Made by a program: the position numbers and the translations under genes. Shown here one piece after another: positions 9,252-19,516 of a stretch of DNA of 36,925 nucleotides. A model generated the notes under the pieces. The model saw only the letters and a list, made by a program, of their open reading frames with translations, was not told the DNA's origin and did no database searches. The stretch is from Clostridia bacterium (lineage in GTDB: Bacteria; Bacillota; Clostridia; TANB77; SIG350), in NCBI GenBank assembly GCA_028701115.1, contig JAQVRJ010000005.1, positions 1-36,925 of the forward strand. The letters are read 5' to 3'. Position 1 is the stretch's first letter; the number at the start of each line of letters is the position of its first letter.

Positions 9252-10295
9252 TTACATTCTTGAAATAACATATACTAAATATCCTATATAAATTGAAAGT
9301 AACAAAAAACCTTCTTTTCTATTTAATTCAAATTTCATACTGGTGCACAGAGCAATTATTAACATTATAGCTATAAATAATCCAATATCTATTAATAAAT
9401 CAGATTGAAGTAGTATTATTGGTTGGATAATTGAAGAAATAGATAATATTAATAATATATTAAATATGTTACTACCAATTAAATTACCAATTGCAATACC
9501 GCTTTTTCCTTTTTTTATTGCTGCTATAGATGTTGAAATTTCAGGTAAAGATGTTCCAATAGCTATTACTAATATTGCGATAAATTCTTCGCTGAAATGT
9601 AATGCTGTTGCTAAATATTTTGCACTATCTACTGTAAAATCTGCACCTATAAAAATTAATGCTAAACCTAATATCATTAAGAATGAACGTTTCGTAATAA
9701 TTAAAATATCTTTTCTTCTAATTTTTTTAGCTTTTATTTTTTCTTCTTCAATTTCTTCTTTTGATTTATTAAGAAGTGCGGCTTGTTTCTTTAATTTATT
9801 TGCATGAATGTCTTCTGTTATGTTATATAAAGAATAATACATAAATATTATAAAAAATATTAGCATTATTATTCCATCTGTTCTAGAAATAACATTTTCG
9901 GTCAAGTTTGTACCAAAAACATCTAATAATACTATAAGTAATATGATTGCGGCAACAAGACCCATATATATGTCTTTTTTTACCGTTTCTCGTAGAAATT
10001 TTACAGGTTTTATTATACATATTATACCTAGTATTGCACACATATTAAAAATATTTGAACCAACTATATTACCTATTGTTATACCATGCGCACCAGCTAA
10101 TGAAGCGTTTATACTAATTAATAATTCTGGTAAGCTTGTACTAATTGATACGAAGGTTAGACCAAATAGTATTTCATTGATTTTTAATATTCGAGCAATT
10201 GATGATCCAGAATCTACAAACATATCTGATCCTTTTATTAAAAAAATTAAACCAATTGCTAAAAATATTATATTAAAAATAATATCAAAAATCAT
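9252..10295 (-). CDS. Calcium/sodium antiporter (CaCA family, YrbG-like)
   Basis: Two alpha-repeats: GSS...FVSISTSLPELLISI...GNIVGSNIFN and IAIGTSLPEISTSIAAIKKGKSGIAIGNLIGSNIFN; GGAGG before ATG at 10295. Confidence 0.9.
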   Translation of the reverse strand: MIFDIIFNIIFLAIGLIFLIKGSDMFVDSGSSIARILKINEILFGLTFVSISTSLPELLISINASLAGAHGITIGNIVGSNIFNMCAILGIICIIKPVKFLRETVKKDIYMGLVAAIILLIVLLDVFGTNLTENVISRTDGIIMLIFFIIFMYYSLYNITEDIHANKLKKQAALLNKSKEEIEEEKIKAKKIRRKDILIITKRSFLMILGLALIFIGADFTVDSAKYLATALHFSEEFIAILVIAIGTSLPEISTSIAAIKKGKSGIAIGNLIGSNIFNILLILSISSIIQPIILLQSDLLIDIGLFIAIMLIIALCTSMKFELNRKEGFLLLSIYIGYLVYVISRM

Positions 10296-10353
10296 TTTTA
10301 CCTCCATTAAATTATAGAATATTATCATAGAATAATTACATATTCAAGTATGT

Positions 10354-10429
<76 letters not shown>

Positions 10430-10506
10430 ATAATCGACATAATAATATTATACTTAAAATATATAAAAGTCAATCATTATATGTGTTTTATACTTATAAT
10501 TTGTTT

Positions 10507-10753
10507 ATGATAACTAATATAAACAGTAATAATTTAAGAGTAATGCAATTTGATGATTTAAAAGCTAATTTATTATATAAATTCAATAAATAAAAATAAT
10601 ATATTAAACAAAAAAATGAAGAATATTTTAAAAATATTCACGAAAAATACCAATTGATATATGATTGCCTTTATGAGTTGTTTATATTAACTTAGATGAT
10701 ATCTAAAAAAAATTTATAAATGAATATGCAGTTTGGAAAAAATGAATAATTAA
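10507..10753 (+). pseudogene. Decayed small ORF remnant between tRNA-Thr genes
   Basis: MITNINSNNLRVMQFDDLKANLLYKFNK*, then NEEYFKNIHEKYQLIYDCLYELFILT*, DDI*KKFINEYAVWKKMNN*: coding-like segments split by stops and a frameshift. Confidence 0.45.
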
Positions 10754-10780
10754 TGTGAATAAAGATTTTTAATATAAATA

Positions 10781-10820
10781 AAAATAACTTACGAATTATC
10801 AAAAATTTGTAAGTTATTTT
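10781..10820. terminator. Terminator-like hairpin downstream of minus-strand tRNA cluster
   Basis: AAAATAACTTAC ... GTAAGTTATTTT inverted repeat. Confidence 0.6.
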
Positions 10821-10827
10821 GGTTTAC

Positions 10828-10903
<76 letters not shown>

Positions 10904-10907
10904 ATAA

Positions 10908-10982
10908 TGGTGACCCGTAGGAGAGTCGAACTCCTCACTCCGCCGTGAAAGGGCGATGTCTTAACCGATTGACCAACGGGCC
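10908..10982 (-). tRNA. tRNA-Glu (anticodon TTC), CCA encoded
   Basis: Reverse complement GGCCCGTTGGTCAATCGGTTAAGACATCGCCCTTTCACGGCGG...ACGGGTCACCA. Confidence 0.93.
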
Positions 10983-10987
10983 TAATT

Positions 10988-11063
10988 TGGTGAGCCATCG
11001 CAGATTCGAACTGCGGACAACTTGATTAAAAGTCAAGTGCTCTACCAGCTGAGCTAATGGCCC
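10988..11063 (-). tRNA. tRNA-Lys (anticodon TTT), CCA encoded
   Basis: Reverse complement GGGCCATTAGCTCAGCTGG...CTTGACTTTTAATCAAG...ATGGCTCACCA. Confidence 0.93.
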
Positions 11064-11183
11064 AAATTACTAATGCCTTTTAATAATACGATATTTTTTA
11101 AAGTTTGTCAATATATTATTAAAAATTTATTAAAAATTTATTAAATATATAAAAATTTATTTAAATCTTTTTATTGTTTACTC

Positions 11184-11212
11184 TTGAAAATATAAAGAAT
11201 AAAAGATATAAT
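11184..11212 (+). promoter_or_regulatory. sigma70-type promoter of the SRP RNA gene
   Basis: TTGAAA - 17 nt - TATAAT ending about 5 nt before the RNA 5' end. Confidence 0.7.
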
Positions 11213-11216
11213 ATAT

Positions 11217-11358
11217 ATGGCAAATATGTTTGCATGAATAACATGTTACCTTTTGTGATGAAGAACTATGAACCTTGTCAGGTCCGGAAGGAAGCAGCAA
11301 TAAGTAGTAAACTTTAGGTGCAGAAGGGATGTGTTATTCATGCAGATATGTTAGCCAT
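11217..11358 (+). ncRNA. ffs: Signal recognition particle RNA
   Basis: Conserved GTCAGGTCCGGAAGGAAGCAGC core; long closing stem ATGGC..ATAT..TGCATGAATAACA / TGTTATTCATGCA..ATAT..GCCAT; T-run after. Confidence 0.92.
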
Positions 11359-11383
11359 TTTTAAAATGATAGAGGTGATTTAT

Positions 11384-13018
11384 ATGAGTTATAAAGCTTT
11401 ATATCGTGAATTTAGACCGATACAATTTAAAGATTTAGTTGGACAAGAACATATTTCTACAATATTAAAGAATCAAATTATGAATGATAGAATAGGTCAT
11501 GCATATTTGTTTAGTGGTATTAGGGGAACAGGTAAAACTACTATAGCAAAAATATTTGCACGAGCTGTTAATTGTCTTAATCCTCATGCTGGTGAACCTT
11601 GTAATGAGTGTGAGGTATGTAAAGCAATATTAAATGAAAATTTAACAGATGTAGTAGAAATAGATGCTGCTTCTAATAATGGTGTAGATAATATACGAGA
11701 TATAACAGAAGAAGTAATGTATTTTCCAACTAAAGCTAAATATAAAGTATATATAATAGATGAGGTTCATATGCTATCTACAGGAGCTTTTAATGCTTTG
11801 TTAAAAACATTAGAAGAACCACCTCAACATGTTAAATTTATATTGGCTACTACAGAACCTAATAAATTACCTGCAACAATATTATCTCGTTGTCAAAGAT
11901 TTGATTTTAGAAGAATAAACAATGCAGATATTATAAAAAGATTAAAAGAAATATTAAATGCAATAAATAAAAAGGCAGATGATAATGCATTAAAAATGAT
12001 TGCAGAAGCATCAGAAGGTGCAATGAGAGATGCTATTAGTATATTAGATAGATGTGTATCTGATAGTGATAATATTACAGTAGATTATGTATCTAATTTA
12101 ATAGGGTTACCTAATGGATTAGAAATATTAGATTTAATAGAATGTATAAATAATAAAGAAGTAGAAAAAGTATTAAGTGTAACAGATAATTTATTGGATA
12201 ATGGTAAAAATATAAATATTATATTGTCTGAAATGATAAAGCATTTTCAGAATATTTTAATGTTTAAAACAACGGGTAAGATTGATGTATATAGTGAAAA
12301 AGAAATAGAAAAAGTAAAAAAAATAGCAGATAATATATCTAATGATAAAATTATTAATAATATTGTTTCAATTTCAGAAATACAGAATATTATAAAATGG
12401 TCAAGCAGTCAAAATATTATAGCTAAATCACAACTGATTAAATTAACTCAAGAGTCAAAAGATAATATATTAGAAGATTTACTTAAAAGAATAGAAAATT
12501 TAGAACAGGGTAATACGCAAAAAAAAACTGAAGAAATAATGGAAATAGTTAAAGATAAAAATGAATTTCAAAAAGAAGAAATAATAGAAAATGCAAAAGA
12601 AGTTATAGTAGAAAAAAAAAATACTGAGGTTGAGCAAAAAGAGGAGAAAGTAGTAGCAAAAGAAAAAATAGAAAGTACTAATATACAAGAAATACAATTT
12701 GATGAAAGAGAATGGAAGGATATATTAGTAAGTTTAAGAGAAGCTGGAAAGTTTAAATTGTATACAAACTTAATAAATGTTAAAGTAGGTTTAATAGAAG
12801 ATAATGTTATAGGAATATATTTTGCTATTGAGTTTAATAAAATAATGGTTGAACAAAAAGAAAATATACAAATATTAAAAGAATTTGTAACAAAACAATT
12901 AGGAAAAGAATATAGTATACGTTGCTTTTATGAAGCACATAAAATAAAAAGTAAGATGTCTGGTGTAGAAGATACAGCAAAACAGTTTAATATTCCAATA
13001 GATATTGTTGATGAATAG
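11384..13018 (+). CDS. dnaX: DNA polymerase III subunit gamma/tau
   Basis: [44 protein letters not shown], zinc module [34 protein letters not shown]. Start moved from 11318 (inside SRP RNA) to 11384 after agaggtg. Confidence 0.95.
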   Translation: MSYKALYREFRPIQFKDLVGQEHISTILKNQIMNDRIGHAYLFSGIRGTGKTTIAKIFARAVNCLNPHAGEPCNECEVCKAILNENLTDVVEIDAASNNGVDNIRDITEEVMYFPTKAKYKVYIIDEVHMLSTGAFNALLKTLEEPPQHVKFILATTEPNKLPATILSRCQRFDFRRINNADIIKRLKEILNAINKKADDNALKMIAEASEGAMRDAISILDRCVSDSDNITVDYVSNLIGLPNGLEILDLIECINNKEVEKVLSVTDNLLDNGKNINIILSEMIKHFQNILMFKTTGKIDVYSEKEIEKVKKIADNISNDKIINNIVSISEIQNIIKWSSSQNIIAKSQLIKLTQESKDNILEDLLKRIENLEQGNTQKKTEEIMEIVKDKNEFQKEEIIENAKEVIVEKKNTEVEQKEEKVVAKEKIESTNIQEIQFDEREWKDILVSLREAGKFKLYTNLINVKVGLIEDNVIGIYFAIEFNKIMVEQKENIQILKEFVTKQLGKEYSIRCFYEAHKIKSKMSGVEDTAKQFNIPIDIVDE

Positions 13019-13029
13019 GAGAGATAGAA

Positions 13030-13365
13030 ATGGGTAATAAATTTAATGGATTTCCTGGAATGAATGGAGGAAATTTTAATAATATATTAAAACAAGCTCA
13101 AAAAATGCAAGAAGAAATATTACAAGAACAAGAAACAGTTAGTAGTCAAGTTTTTGAAGCATCAGTTGGTGGTGGAGCTGTTACAGTTAAAGTTGGAGGA
13201 GATAAGCAAATTAAAGAAATTAAATTTCAAAAAGATGCTGTTGATCCAGAAGATATAGAAATGTTACAAGATTTAGTAATGTCTGCTGTAAATGAAGCAA
13301 TGAGGAAAGTTGATGAAGCTTTAAATAGTAAGATGGGAAAATATAATATACCAGGATTGTTTTAA
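13030..13365 (+). CDS. ybaB: YbaB/EbfC nucleoid-associated protein
   Basis: Size, dnaX-recR context and motif [20 protein letters not shown]...[20 protein letters not shown]. Confidence 0.92.
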   Translation: MGNKFNGFPGMNGGNFNNILKQAQKMQEEILQEQETVSSQVFEASVGGGAVTVKVGGDKQIKEIKFQKDAVDPEDIEMLQDLVMSAVNEAMRKVDEALNSKMGKYNIPGLF

Positions 13366-13374
13366 GGAGAAAAC

Positions 13375-13977
13375 ATGTTAGATCAATATAGCAAATCTAT
13401 AGCAAATTTAATAGAAGAATTTGAAAAGTTTCCTAGCATAGGCCATAAGACTGCTGTTAGGATGGCTTTTCATATGTTGAATTCATCAAAAGAAGAAGCT
13501 GAAAGATTTTCTAAAGTAATATTGGATGCAAAAAACAATTTAAAATTCTGTAATATTTGTTATAATATATCAGACAGTGATCCTTGTGATATTTGCGCAA
13601 ATGTAAAAAGAGATAAAAGTACTATTTGTGTTGTTGAAGATGTAAAAGATATTATAGCAATGGAAAAAACACATGAATATAAAGGAATGTATCATGTACT
13701 TCAAGGTGCTATTTCTCCAATGAATGGAATAGGACCCAGTGATATTAGAATTAAAGAATTATTAGATCGTTTAAAAGATAATACTGTAAAAGAAGTGATA
13801 TTAGCAACTAATCCTAATATAGAAGGAGAAGCTACTGCAATGTATATTGCAAAACTTACTTCACCATTAGGTATAGAAATTACAAGAATAGCTAATGGTA
13901 TACCAATAGGTGCTGATATAGAGTTTGTAGATGAAGTTACATTAACTAAGGCTTTGGAGGGTAGAAGAAAAATATGA
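13375..13977 (+). CDS. recR: Recombination mediator RecR
   Basis: [38 protein letters not shown] zinc finger, Toprim CVVEDVKDI. Confidence 0.95.
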   Translation: MLDQYSKSIANLIEEFEKFPSIGHKTAVRMAFHMLNSSKEEAERFSKVILDAKNNLKFCNICYNISDSDPCDICANVKRDKSTICVVEDVKDIIAMEKTHEYKGMYHVLQGAISPMNGIGPSDIRIKELLDRLKDNTVKEVILATNPNIEGEATAMYIAKLTSPLGIEITRIANGIPIGADIEFVDEVTLTKALEGRRKI

Positions 13978-14657
13978 CAATGAGAAATTTGCCAATATCA
14001 GAAAGACCATATGAAAGATTAATTGAATATGGTTCAGATTCTTTAGCAAATGCTGAACTATTAGCAATTATTATTAAGACTGGAACAAGAGAAAAAACAG
14101 TTTTAGAAATAGCGCAAGATATATTAATGTTGGATAGCGAGAATTCGTTATCCAACATTTCTAATTTAGAAATTAGTGAATTAATGTCGATTAAAGGAAT
14201 AGGAAAAATTAAAGCAATACAAATAAAAGCAGTATTTGAATTAGCAAAAAGAATATCTATGCCTAAATATTCAAAAAGGCATGTTATAAAAAGTTCAAAA
14301 GATGTTTACGAATTATTAAAATATAAATGTATAAATGAAGTTAAAGAGAATCTATTTGTTTTAAATATGAATATTAAAAATGAAGTAATTAAAATTAGTA
14401 GTATTGCAAGTGGAGGTAAAACTAAAATATCTACAGATATTAGTGATGTGTTAACTGATGCTATAAAGATTAATGCTTCTAATATAATTATTGTACATAA
14501 TCATCCAAGTGGTGATACAAAACCAAGCAAAGCAGATATAGGTTTTACATATAAATTATGTGAAGCAACAGCATTAATGGGAATAACATTACTTGATCAT
14601 GTTATAATATCTAATGTTGAATATACAAGTTTAAAAGAAAAGGGATTTATTGTATAA
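13974..14657 (+). CDS. radC: RadC/JAB-domain DNA repair protein
   Basis: [11 protein letters not shown]...[25 protein letters not shown] motif [14 protein letters not shown]; overlaps recR by 4 bp. Confidence 0.93.
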   Translation: MTMRNLPISERPYERLIEYGSDSLANAELLAIIIKTGTREKTVLEIAQDILMLDSENSLSNISNLEISELMSIKGIGKIKAIQIKAVFELAKRISMPKYSKRHVIKSSKDVYELLKYKCINEVKENLFVLNMNIKNEVIKISSIASGGKTKISTDISDVLTDAIKINASNIIIVHNHPSGDTKPSKADIGFTYKLCEATALMGITLLDHVIISNVEYTSLKEKGFIV

Positions 14658-14732
14658 ATATGTTGTTTTTATTTTTTATATGATATAATATTTAAGAAAT
14701 GCATGAAAAATATATAAAATTGGAGTGATAAA

Positions 14733-15308
14733 ATGAAAAAAGGTATATCTTTAATTATTTTAGTAATTAGTATAGTTGTATTGGCCATAATTACAAGTAT
14801 TATAGCTGTAAATGTTTCGAATAACAATGTTATTATTAACGCTCAAGATGCAGTTAATAATGCAAAAAGATCACAAGTGGTTGAAGATTTAGCTTATAAA
14901 ATAAATATTGCAAGGATACAAAAAGAAGTATCAGGAGAATATTTGTTTACTAATAGTGATTTATTGACATTGCTTGATACGCATGGAACTTTTGATAATG
15001 AGACTTTTTATTTAGCAACAGATGCAGATGAAAATGGTGTTGTATATAATATTTCGTTATTTGAAATTTATGATGTTGATTTAAATAATTTCGTTTTAAA
15101 TGAAATATCTGTTTCAAATGTAATGACAATATCTACAGCAGAAGGTTTTGATTTTTCAGATTATGTTATAAAATATCAAATAGGTAGTTCAGAACCATTA
15201 GTATATACTGTACCAGTACAATTGACTGTTGGTGATGCTGTAAATATAGTTTTATTTGATAAAAAAGGAAGAGAACTTTCAAAATATGCAGTTTCCGTAA
15301 TAGATTAA
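14733..15308 (+). CDS. Prepilin-like exported protein
   Basis: MKKGISLIILVISIVVLAIITS N-terminal motif; ggagtg SD. Confidence 0.7.
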   Translation: MKKGISLIILVISIVVLAIITSIIAVNVSNNNVIINAQDAVNNAKRSQVVEDLAYKINIARIQKEVSGEYLFTNSDLLTLLDTHGTFDNETFYLATDADENGVVYNISLFEIYDVDLNNFVLNEISVSNVMTISTAEGFDFSDYVIKYQIGSSEPLVYTVPVQLTVGDAVNIVLFDKKGRELSKYAVSVID

Positions 15309-15320
15309 AAGGAGATATAT

Positions 15321-16952
15321 ATGAAAAAAGGAATAAGTTTAGTAGCATTAATAATAACAATAATAGTGTTAATAATATTAACAGCAGCAGTGGTAATAAC
15401 AGGAGTAAATACACCAGAAAATGCACAATTAGCAGTATTTATGAATAATATATCAACATTACAAGAAGCAGTAACATTAAAAATGATGAATAATCAATCT
15501 AAATATGTAACAGAAGATGTAAATCTAGAAAACTATAAATGGGTAGGAATAATAGATGGATATACAGAAGAGACAGCAGAAACATCAGCGCCAAATTTTG
15601 AAGGAGCAACAAAAGTAATAAATGGAGTAAATGTATTAGCATTAAGTGAAGATTTAGCAAATAGTTTATCCATAGATAAAAGTAGTTTAGGAGCAACAGG
15701 AGAATACTATATAGATCAAAATGCATTAGTATATAATGAAGGATTTACATATAAAGGAGTAACATATTATAACCAAACTGTAATAACAGGAATACCAGAA
15801 AGCGATCAAGGAGAAATAATATCAGGAGGAACAGAAAGAGTATTATCTTCAATAGCGATAACAACACCACCAACAAAAACACAATATATAGTTGGTGAAA
15901 GTTTAGATTTAACAGGTATGGTAGTAACAGCAACATATACAAATGGGGAAATAGCAATACTAGATAGTACAAATAATGTTACGATTACAAGAACTTTTGC
16001 AAATAATAATATATTAATAACAAGTTATGAAATGGTACCAAATTCTACACAGAGATTAACAAATGTTGATAATAATATAACAATAACTTATACAGAAGAG
16101 GGTATAGCAAAAGTAGCAACACAACCAATAGAAGTAATGGGAACAACTTTAGCAGACTTAATAGGGAATGATGCAACATATTATGGAAAAAGAATAGATT
16201 ATACAGCTGGACTTGTAGGTAATGAAGTAACAGATTGGAAAGTCTTTTATAAACAAACAGTAGCAGGAGAAGATTATGTATACTTAATAACAACACATAA
16301 ATTAACAACGGCACAAACACCAGTAATAACAGGGATGACTAATGCAACAATTGGAGAATGGGGAGCTGTAACGTATTGGAGTGCAGTACCAACAGTAAAT
16401 GAAGTAGAAATAGCGCAAATATATTTTATGGCAAACTGGCAGAGTAGTGATATATCTTTAGAAGGAAAAGCAAAGTATAACACCAATAATAATGCGAGGT
16501 GTTTATCCCAGGTATTGAATACAAATTTATGGAGTGTATTTGCAAATACAGTAACATATGGAAATGATAGTTTAATAGGAGCAATAGGAAGCCCAACCGC
16601 AGAGATGTGGGTATCAAGTTGGAATCAAAGTGGAGGAATTAATTTAGTATTAAGTGAAAATGGAACAACAGGGTATTATATTAATGACAGTAATTCTTTA
16701 AGTGGATTATCCACAACAAATGCGCTATATTTCCCACTTGGAAGTGATTATAACTATAGGCTAGCGTCTCCTTCATCTATTGGCACGAATCATCTTATGG
16801 TTGTATATGGCAATGCCATTTCGGACGATGCAGGTTATGACAAAGGCTATAATGGCGTTCGCCCAGTAGTTTGTTTAAAAGCAGATATCCCAGCATATTG
16901 GGAAGATGAAGAAACGAAAGATGTAATAAAATTTGGTGTGAGAGCAAATTAA
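15321..16952 (+). CDS. Prepilin-like protein with pilin head, Ig-like domain and C-type-lectin-like C-terminus
   Basis: MKKGISLVALIITIIVLIILTAAVV; SSIAITTPPTKTQYIVGESLDLTGMVVTATYTNG (Big_3-like); C-terminal YRLASPSSIG...GYNGVRPVVCLKADIPA. Confidence 0.75.
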   Translation: MKKGISLVALIITIIVLIILTAAVVITGVNTPENAQLAVFMNNISTLQEAVTLKMMNNQSKYVTEDVNLENYKWVGIIDGYTEETAETSAPNFEGATKVINGVNVLALSEDLANSLSIDKSSLGATGEYYIDQNALVYNEGFTYKGVTYYNQTVITGIPESDQGEIISGGTERVLSSIAITTPPTKTQYIVGESLDLTGMVVTATYTNGEIAILDSTNNVTITRTFANNNILITSYEMVPNSTQRLTNVDNNITITYTEEGIAKVATQPIEVMGTTLADLIGNDATYYGKRIDYTAGLVGNEVTDWKVFYKQTVAGEDYVYLITTHKLTTAQTPVITGMTNATIGEWGAVTYWSAVPTVNEVEIAQIYFMANWQSSDISLEGKAKYNTNNNARCLSQVLNTNLWSVFANTVTYGNDSLIGAIGSPTAEMWVSSWNQSGGINLVLSENGTTGYYINDSNSLSGLSTTNALYFPLGSDYNYRLASPSSIGTNHLMVVYGNAISDDAGYDKGYNGVRPVVCLKADIPAYWEDEETKDVIKFGVRAN

Positions 16953-16991
16953 ATAATATTGTAATGTAAATAGTAAAATTACTAATGTTTT

Positions 16992-17020
16992 AATAGCATC
17001 ATATATGATGCTATTTTTTT
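16992..17020 (+). terminator. Rho-independent terminator
   Basis: AATAGCATCATATATGATGCTATT followed by T-run. Confidence 0.85.
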
Positions 17021-17116
17021 TATTAAAATATTAAATTATATAAATAATATATATTTACTTTATTGCATTTTTAATATATTTAATATATACTTTTATTTAT
17101 ATAAGGATGTGAAAAA

Positions 17117-18169
17117 ATGAGTAATAAATATGCTAAAAAAAATAATATAACAAAATTTATATTATTAATAGTATTGTTATTAGTGTTTGCAGGATGCATT
17201 TATGGTGGAATTTTGTTAGTTCAGAGCTTACCAGAGAATAAAGTTATAATAGAGGATCCAATAAAAATAGAAGATCCTATAGTTGAGCAACCAAAAGAAG
17301 TACAAATATTTAAAGGTGAAGATAGACCGATTGCAGTTATGATTGATACAGAAAAACCAGCTTGGCCTCATGCGGGATTAGCTGATGCTTATTTATTCTA
17401 TGAAATAATAATTGAGGGCGGAGAAAGTAGAATTATGGCTTTATTTAAAGGTCAAGACACTTCTATGATAGGACCAATTCGAAGTTCAAGGCATTATTAT
17501 TTAGATTATGTAATGGAAAATGATGCTATATATGCGCATTTTGGTTGGAGCCCTTTAGCGCAATCAGATATAAAATCATTTGGTATAAATAATATAAATG
17601 GTGTTGTAGATAGTTATTTTTGGAGAGTTGAACCAAAAGGTTCATATCATAATGCTATGACAAGTATGGAAAATATATTAAAATTTGCAAATAAAAAAGG
17701 ATATAGAACTACATCAACAGATAAAGGAGTATTTACTTATTCAGCAAATCCAGTTTTATTAGAGAATGCTGGCGATGCAAAAGAAATACATTTAAAATAT
17801 TCTAATTTACAAACAGTACAATATGTTTATGATGATACTAAACAAGTATATAATAGATCTATGAGGAATATATCACATGTAGATAGAAATACAAAAGAAC
17901 AATTTACAGCAAAAAATATTATTGTATGTTATGTAAAAAATAGTTTATTAGATGATCCAGAAAATAAAGGAAGACAACAATTATATAATATAGGAACGGG
18001 TGATGGAGTATTTATTACTAATGGAAAATATATTAATATTACTTGGAGTAAATCAAGTAGAGAATCAAAAACAAAATATTTTGATTTAAATAACAAGGAA
18101 ATAGTTTTAAATGATGGAGTTACGTGGGTACAAATAATACCAATTAATAATAAGATTGAAATTCTTTAG
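17117..18169 (+). CDS. DUF3048 (YerB-like) lipoprotein
   Basis: Lipobox-like LVFAGC; RPIAVMIDTEKPAWPHAGLADAYLFYEIIIEGGESRIMALFKGQ...GPIRSSRHYYLDY. Confidence 0.85.
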   Translation: MSNKYAKKNNITKFILLIVLLLVFAGCIYGGILLVQSLPENKVIIEDPIKIEDPIVEQPKEVQIFKGEDRPIAVMIDTEKPAWPHAGLADAYLFYEIIIEGGESRIMALFKGQDTSMIGPIRSSRHYYLDYVMENDAIYAHFGWSPLAQSDIKSFGINNINGVVDSYFWRVEPKGSYHNAMTSMENILKFANKKGYRTTSTDKGVFTYSANPVLLENAGDAKEIHLKYSNLQTVQYVYDDTKQVYNRSMRNISHVDRNTKEQFTAKNIIVCYVKNSLLDDPENKGRQQLYNIGTGDGVFITNGKYINITWSKSSRESKTKYFDLNNKEIVLNDGVTWVQIIPINNKIEIL

Positions 18170-18178
18170 GAGGAAAAA

Positions 18179-19372
18179 ATGGATAAAGTCAAAAAGGTTA
18201 GTAAATATATTATTGTAATTATATTATCTTGTTTAATCACATATATTGTTACGATATCAACTATGTATAATAGTATAAGTAATTTGGCAAATAAGGTAGT
18301 GGATATAGGTAATAATAATGTTAGTAATAATGGTGAAAAAGAATCAATATTTGCACCATTGGAAAAGGTATATGATATAATTAAATCAAAATATTATGAT
18401 GAAATAGATGAAGATAAGCTTGTTAAAAGTGCAATCATGGGTATGGTATCTGGATTAGGTGACCCATATTCATATTATATGGATCTTGATGAATATGCAG
18501 ATTTTAATGTTGAAATTTCTGGAAGTTTTAGTGGAGTAGGTTTGGAATTAAGATATAATGTTGAATATAATGTTATTGAAGTAGTAACACCAATTAAAAA
18601 CACTCCATCATCAAAAACAAATATTAAGACTGGGGATTATGTATTAGCTGTTAATGGCATAGAATATAAAGGAGAAGAGTTATATAATGCTGTTAGTAAT
18701 ATAAGAGGTGAAGCTGGAACAAAAGTAACATTAACTATTCAACCATTGAAGGGTGAACAATATGATATTGAGATTGTAAGAGCTGTTATCGATATTAATC
18801 AAATTGAGTATGAAATGTTAAAGAATAATATAGGATATATAGATATTGCATCATTTGATCAAAATGTATCTCTTGATTTTTCAAATGCATATTTTGAGTT
18901 AACAAAACAAGGTGCAAAATCAATAATTATAGATTTAAGAAATAACCCAGGTGGTTATATGAGTGGAGCATTAAGTATTGCTAATTTATTTATTAAAAAT
19001 GGGATATTAGTATCAACAGTAGATAAAGATGGAAAAAGAACGGATTATCCAGCAACTTCTAATGGTTATGATATTCCTATAGTTATATTAATAAATGAAA
19101 GTTCAGCATCTGCATCAGAAATATTGACTGGAGCATTAAAGGATCATGGAATAGCAACTGTCGTAGGTACTAAATCATATGGCAAAGGATTAATTCAAGA
19201 GATTGTTGGTTTATCTAATAACGGAGCCGTAAGAGTTACAATAGCTGAATATTATACGCCAAATTATAATAAGATAAATAAAATTGGAATAACACCAGAT
19301 GTCGTAATTGAAGATAATGAAAAAACAAAAATTGATGAACAACTTGAAAAAGCAATTGAAATATTAAAATAA
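18179..19372 (+). CDS. S41-family C-terminal processing peptidase
   Basis: N-terminal TM, PDZ region, IIIDLRNNPGGYMSGALSIANLFI, INESSASASEILTGALKDH. Confidence 0.93.
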   Translation: MDKVKKVSKYIIVIILSCLITYIVTISTMYNSISNLANKVVDIGNNNVSNNGEKESIFAPLEKVYDIIKSKYYDEIDEDKLVKSAIMGMVSGLGDPYSYYMDLDEYADFNVEISGSFSGVGLELRYNVEYNVIEVVTPIKNTPSSKTNIKTGDYVLAVNGIEYKGEELYNAVSNIRGEAGTKVTLTIQPLKGEQYDIEIVRAVIDINQIEYEMLKNNIGYIDIASFDQNVSLDFSNAYFELTKQGAKSIIIDLRNNPGGYMSGALSIANLFIKNGILVSTVDKDGKRTDYPATSNGYDIPIVILINESSASASEILTGALKDHGIATVVGTKSYGKGLIQEIVGLSNNGAVRVTIAEYYTPNYNKINKIGITPDVVIEDNEKTKIDEQLEKAIEILK

Positions 19373-19393
19373 ATTAGTTATAAAATGATTTGC

Positions 19394-19425
19394 AATGGAA
19401 AACGTTAAAACGTTTTCCATTTTTT
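19394..19425 (+). terminator. Rho-independent terminator
   Basis: AATGGAAAACGTTAAAACGTTTTCCATTTTTT. Confidence 0.9.
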
Positions 19426-19448
19426 GTTAAATAAAAAGTAAATTTCTA

Positions 19449-19477
19449 TTGACAAAAACAGTTTATAAATGTATAAT
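19449..19477 (+). promoter_or_regulatory. Consensus sigma70 promoter of Tad-like operon
   Basis: TTGACA - 17 nt - TATAAT, exact consensus. Confidence 0.8.
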
Positions 19478-19516
19478 GATTTTGCTACCAAAATTTACCA
19501 TAGGAGGTAAGATAAT

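Noticed and set aside
9466-10317. Plus-strand ORFs opposite the calcium/sodium antiporter
   Set aside because: Antisense frames of a well-supported minus-strand membrane protein.
11318-11383. N-terminal extension of dnaX (MQKGCVIHADMLAIFKMIEVIY)
   Set aside because: Lies in the SRP RNA 3' arm; a good SD precedes ATG 11384, where DnaX homology starts.
15166-16617. Leu-rich minus-strand ORFs opposite the 14733 and 15321 genes
   Set aside because: Low-complexity antisense translations of Asn/Thr/Ile-rich coding sequence.
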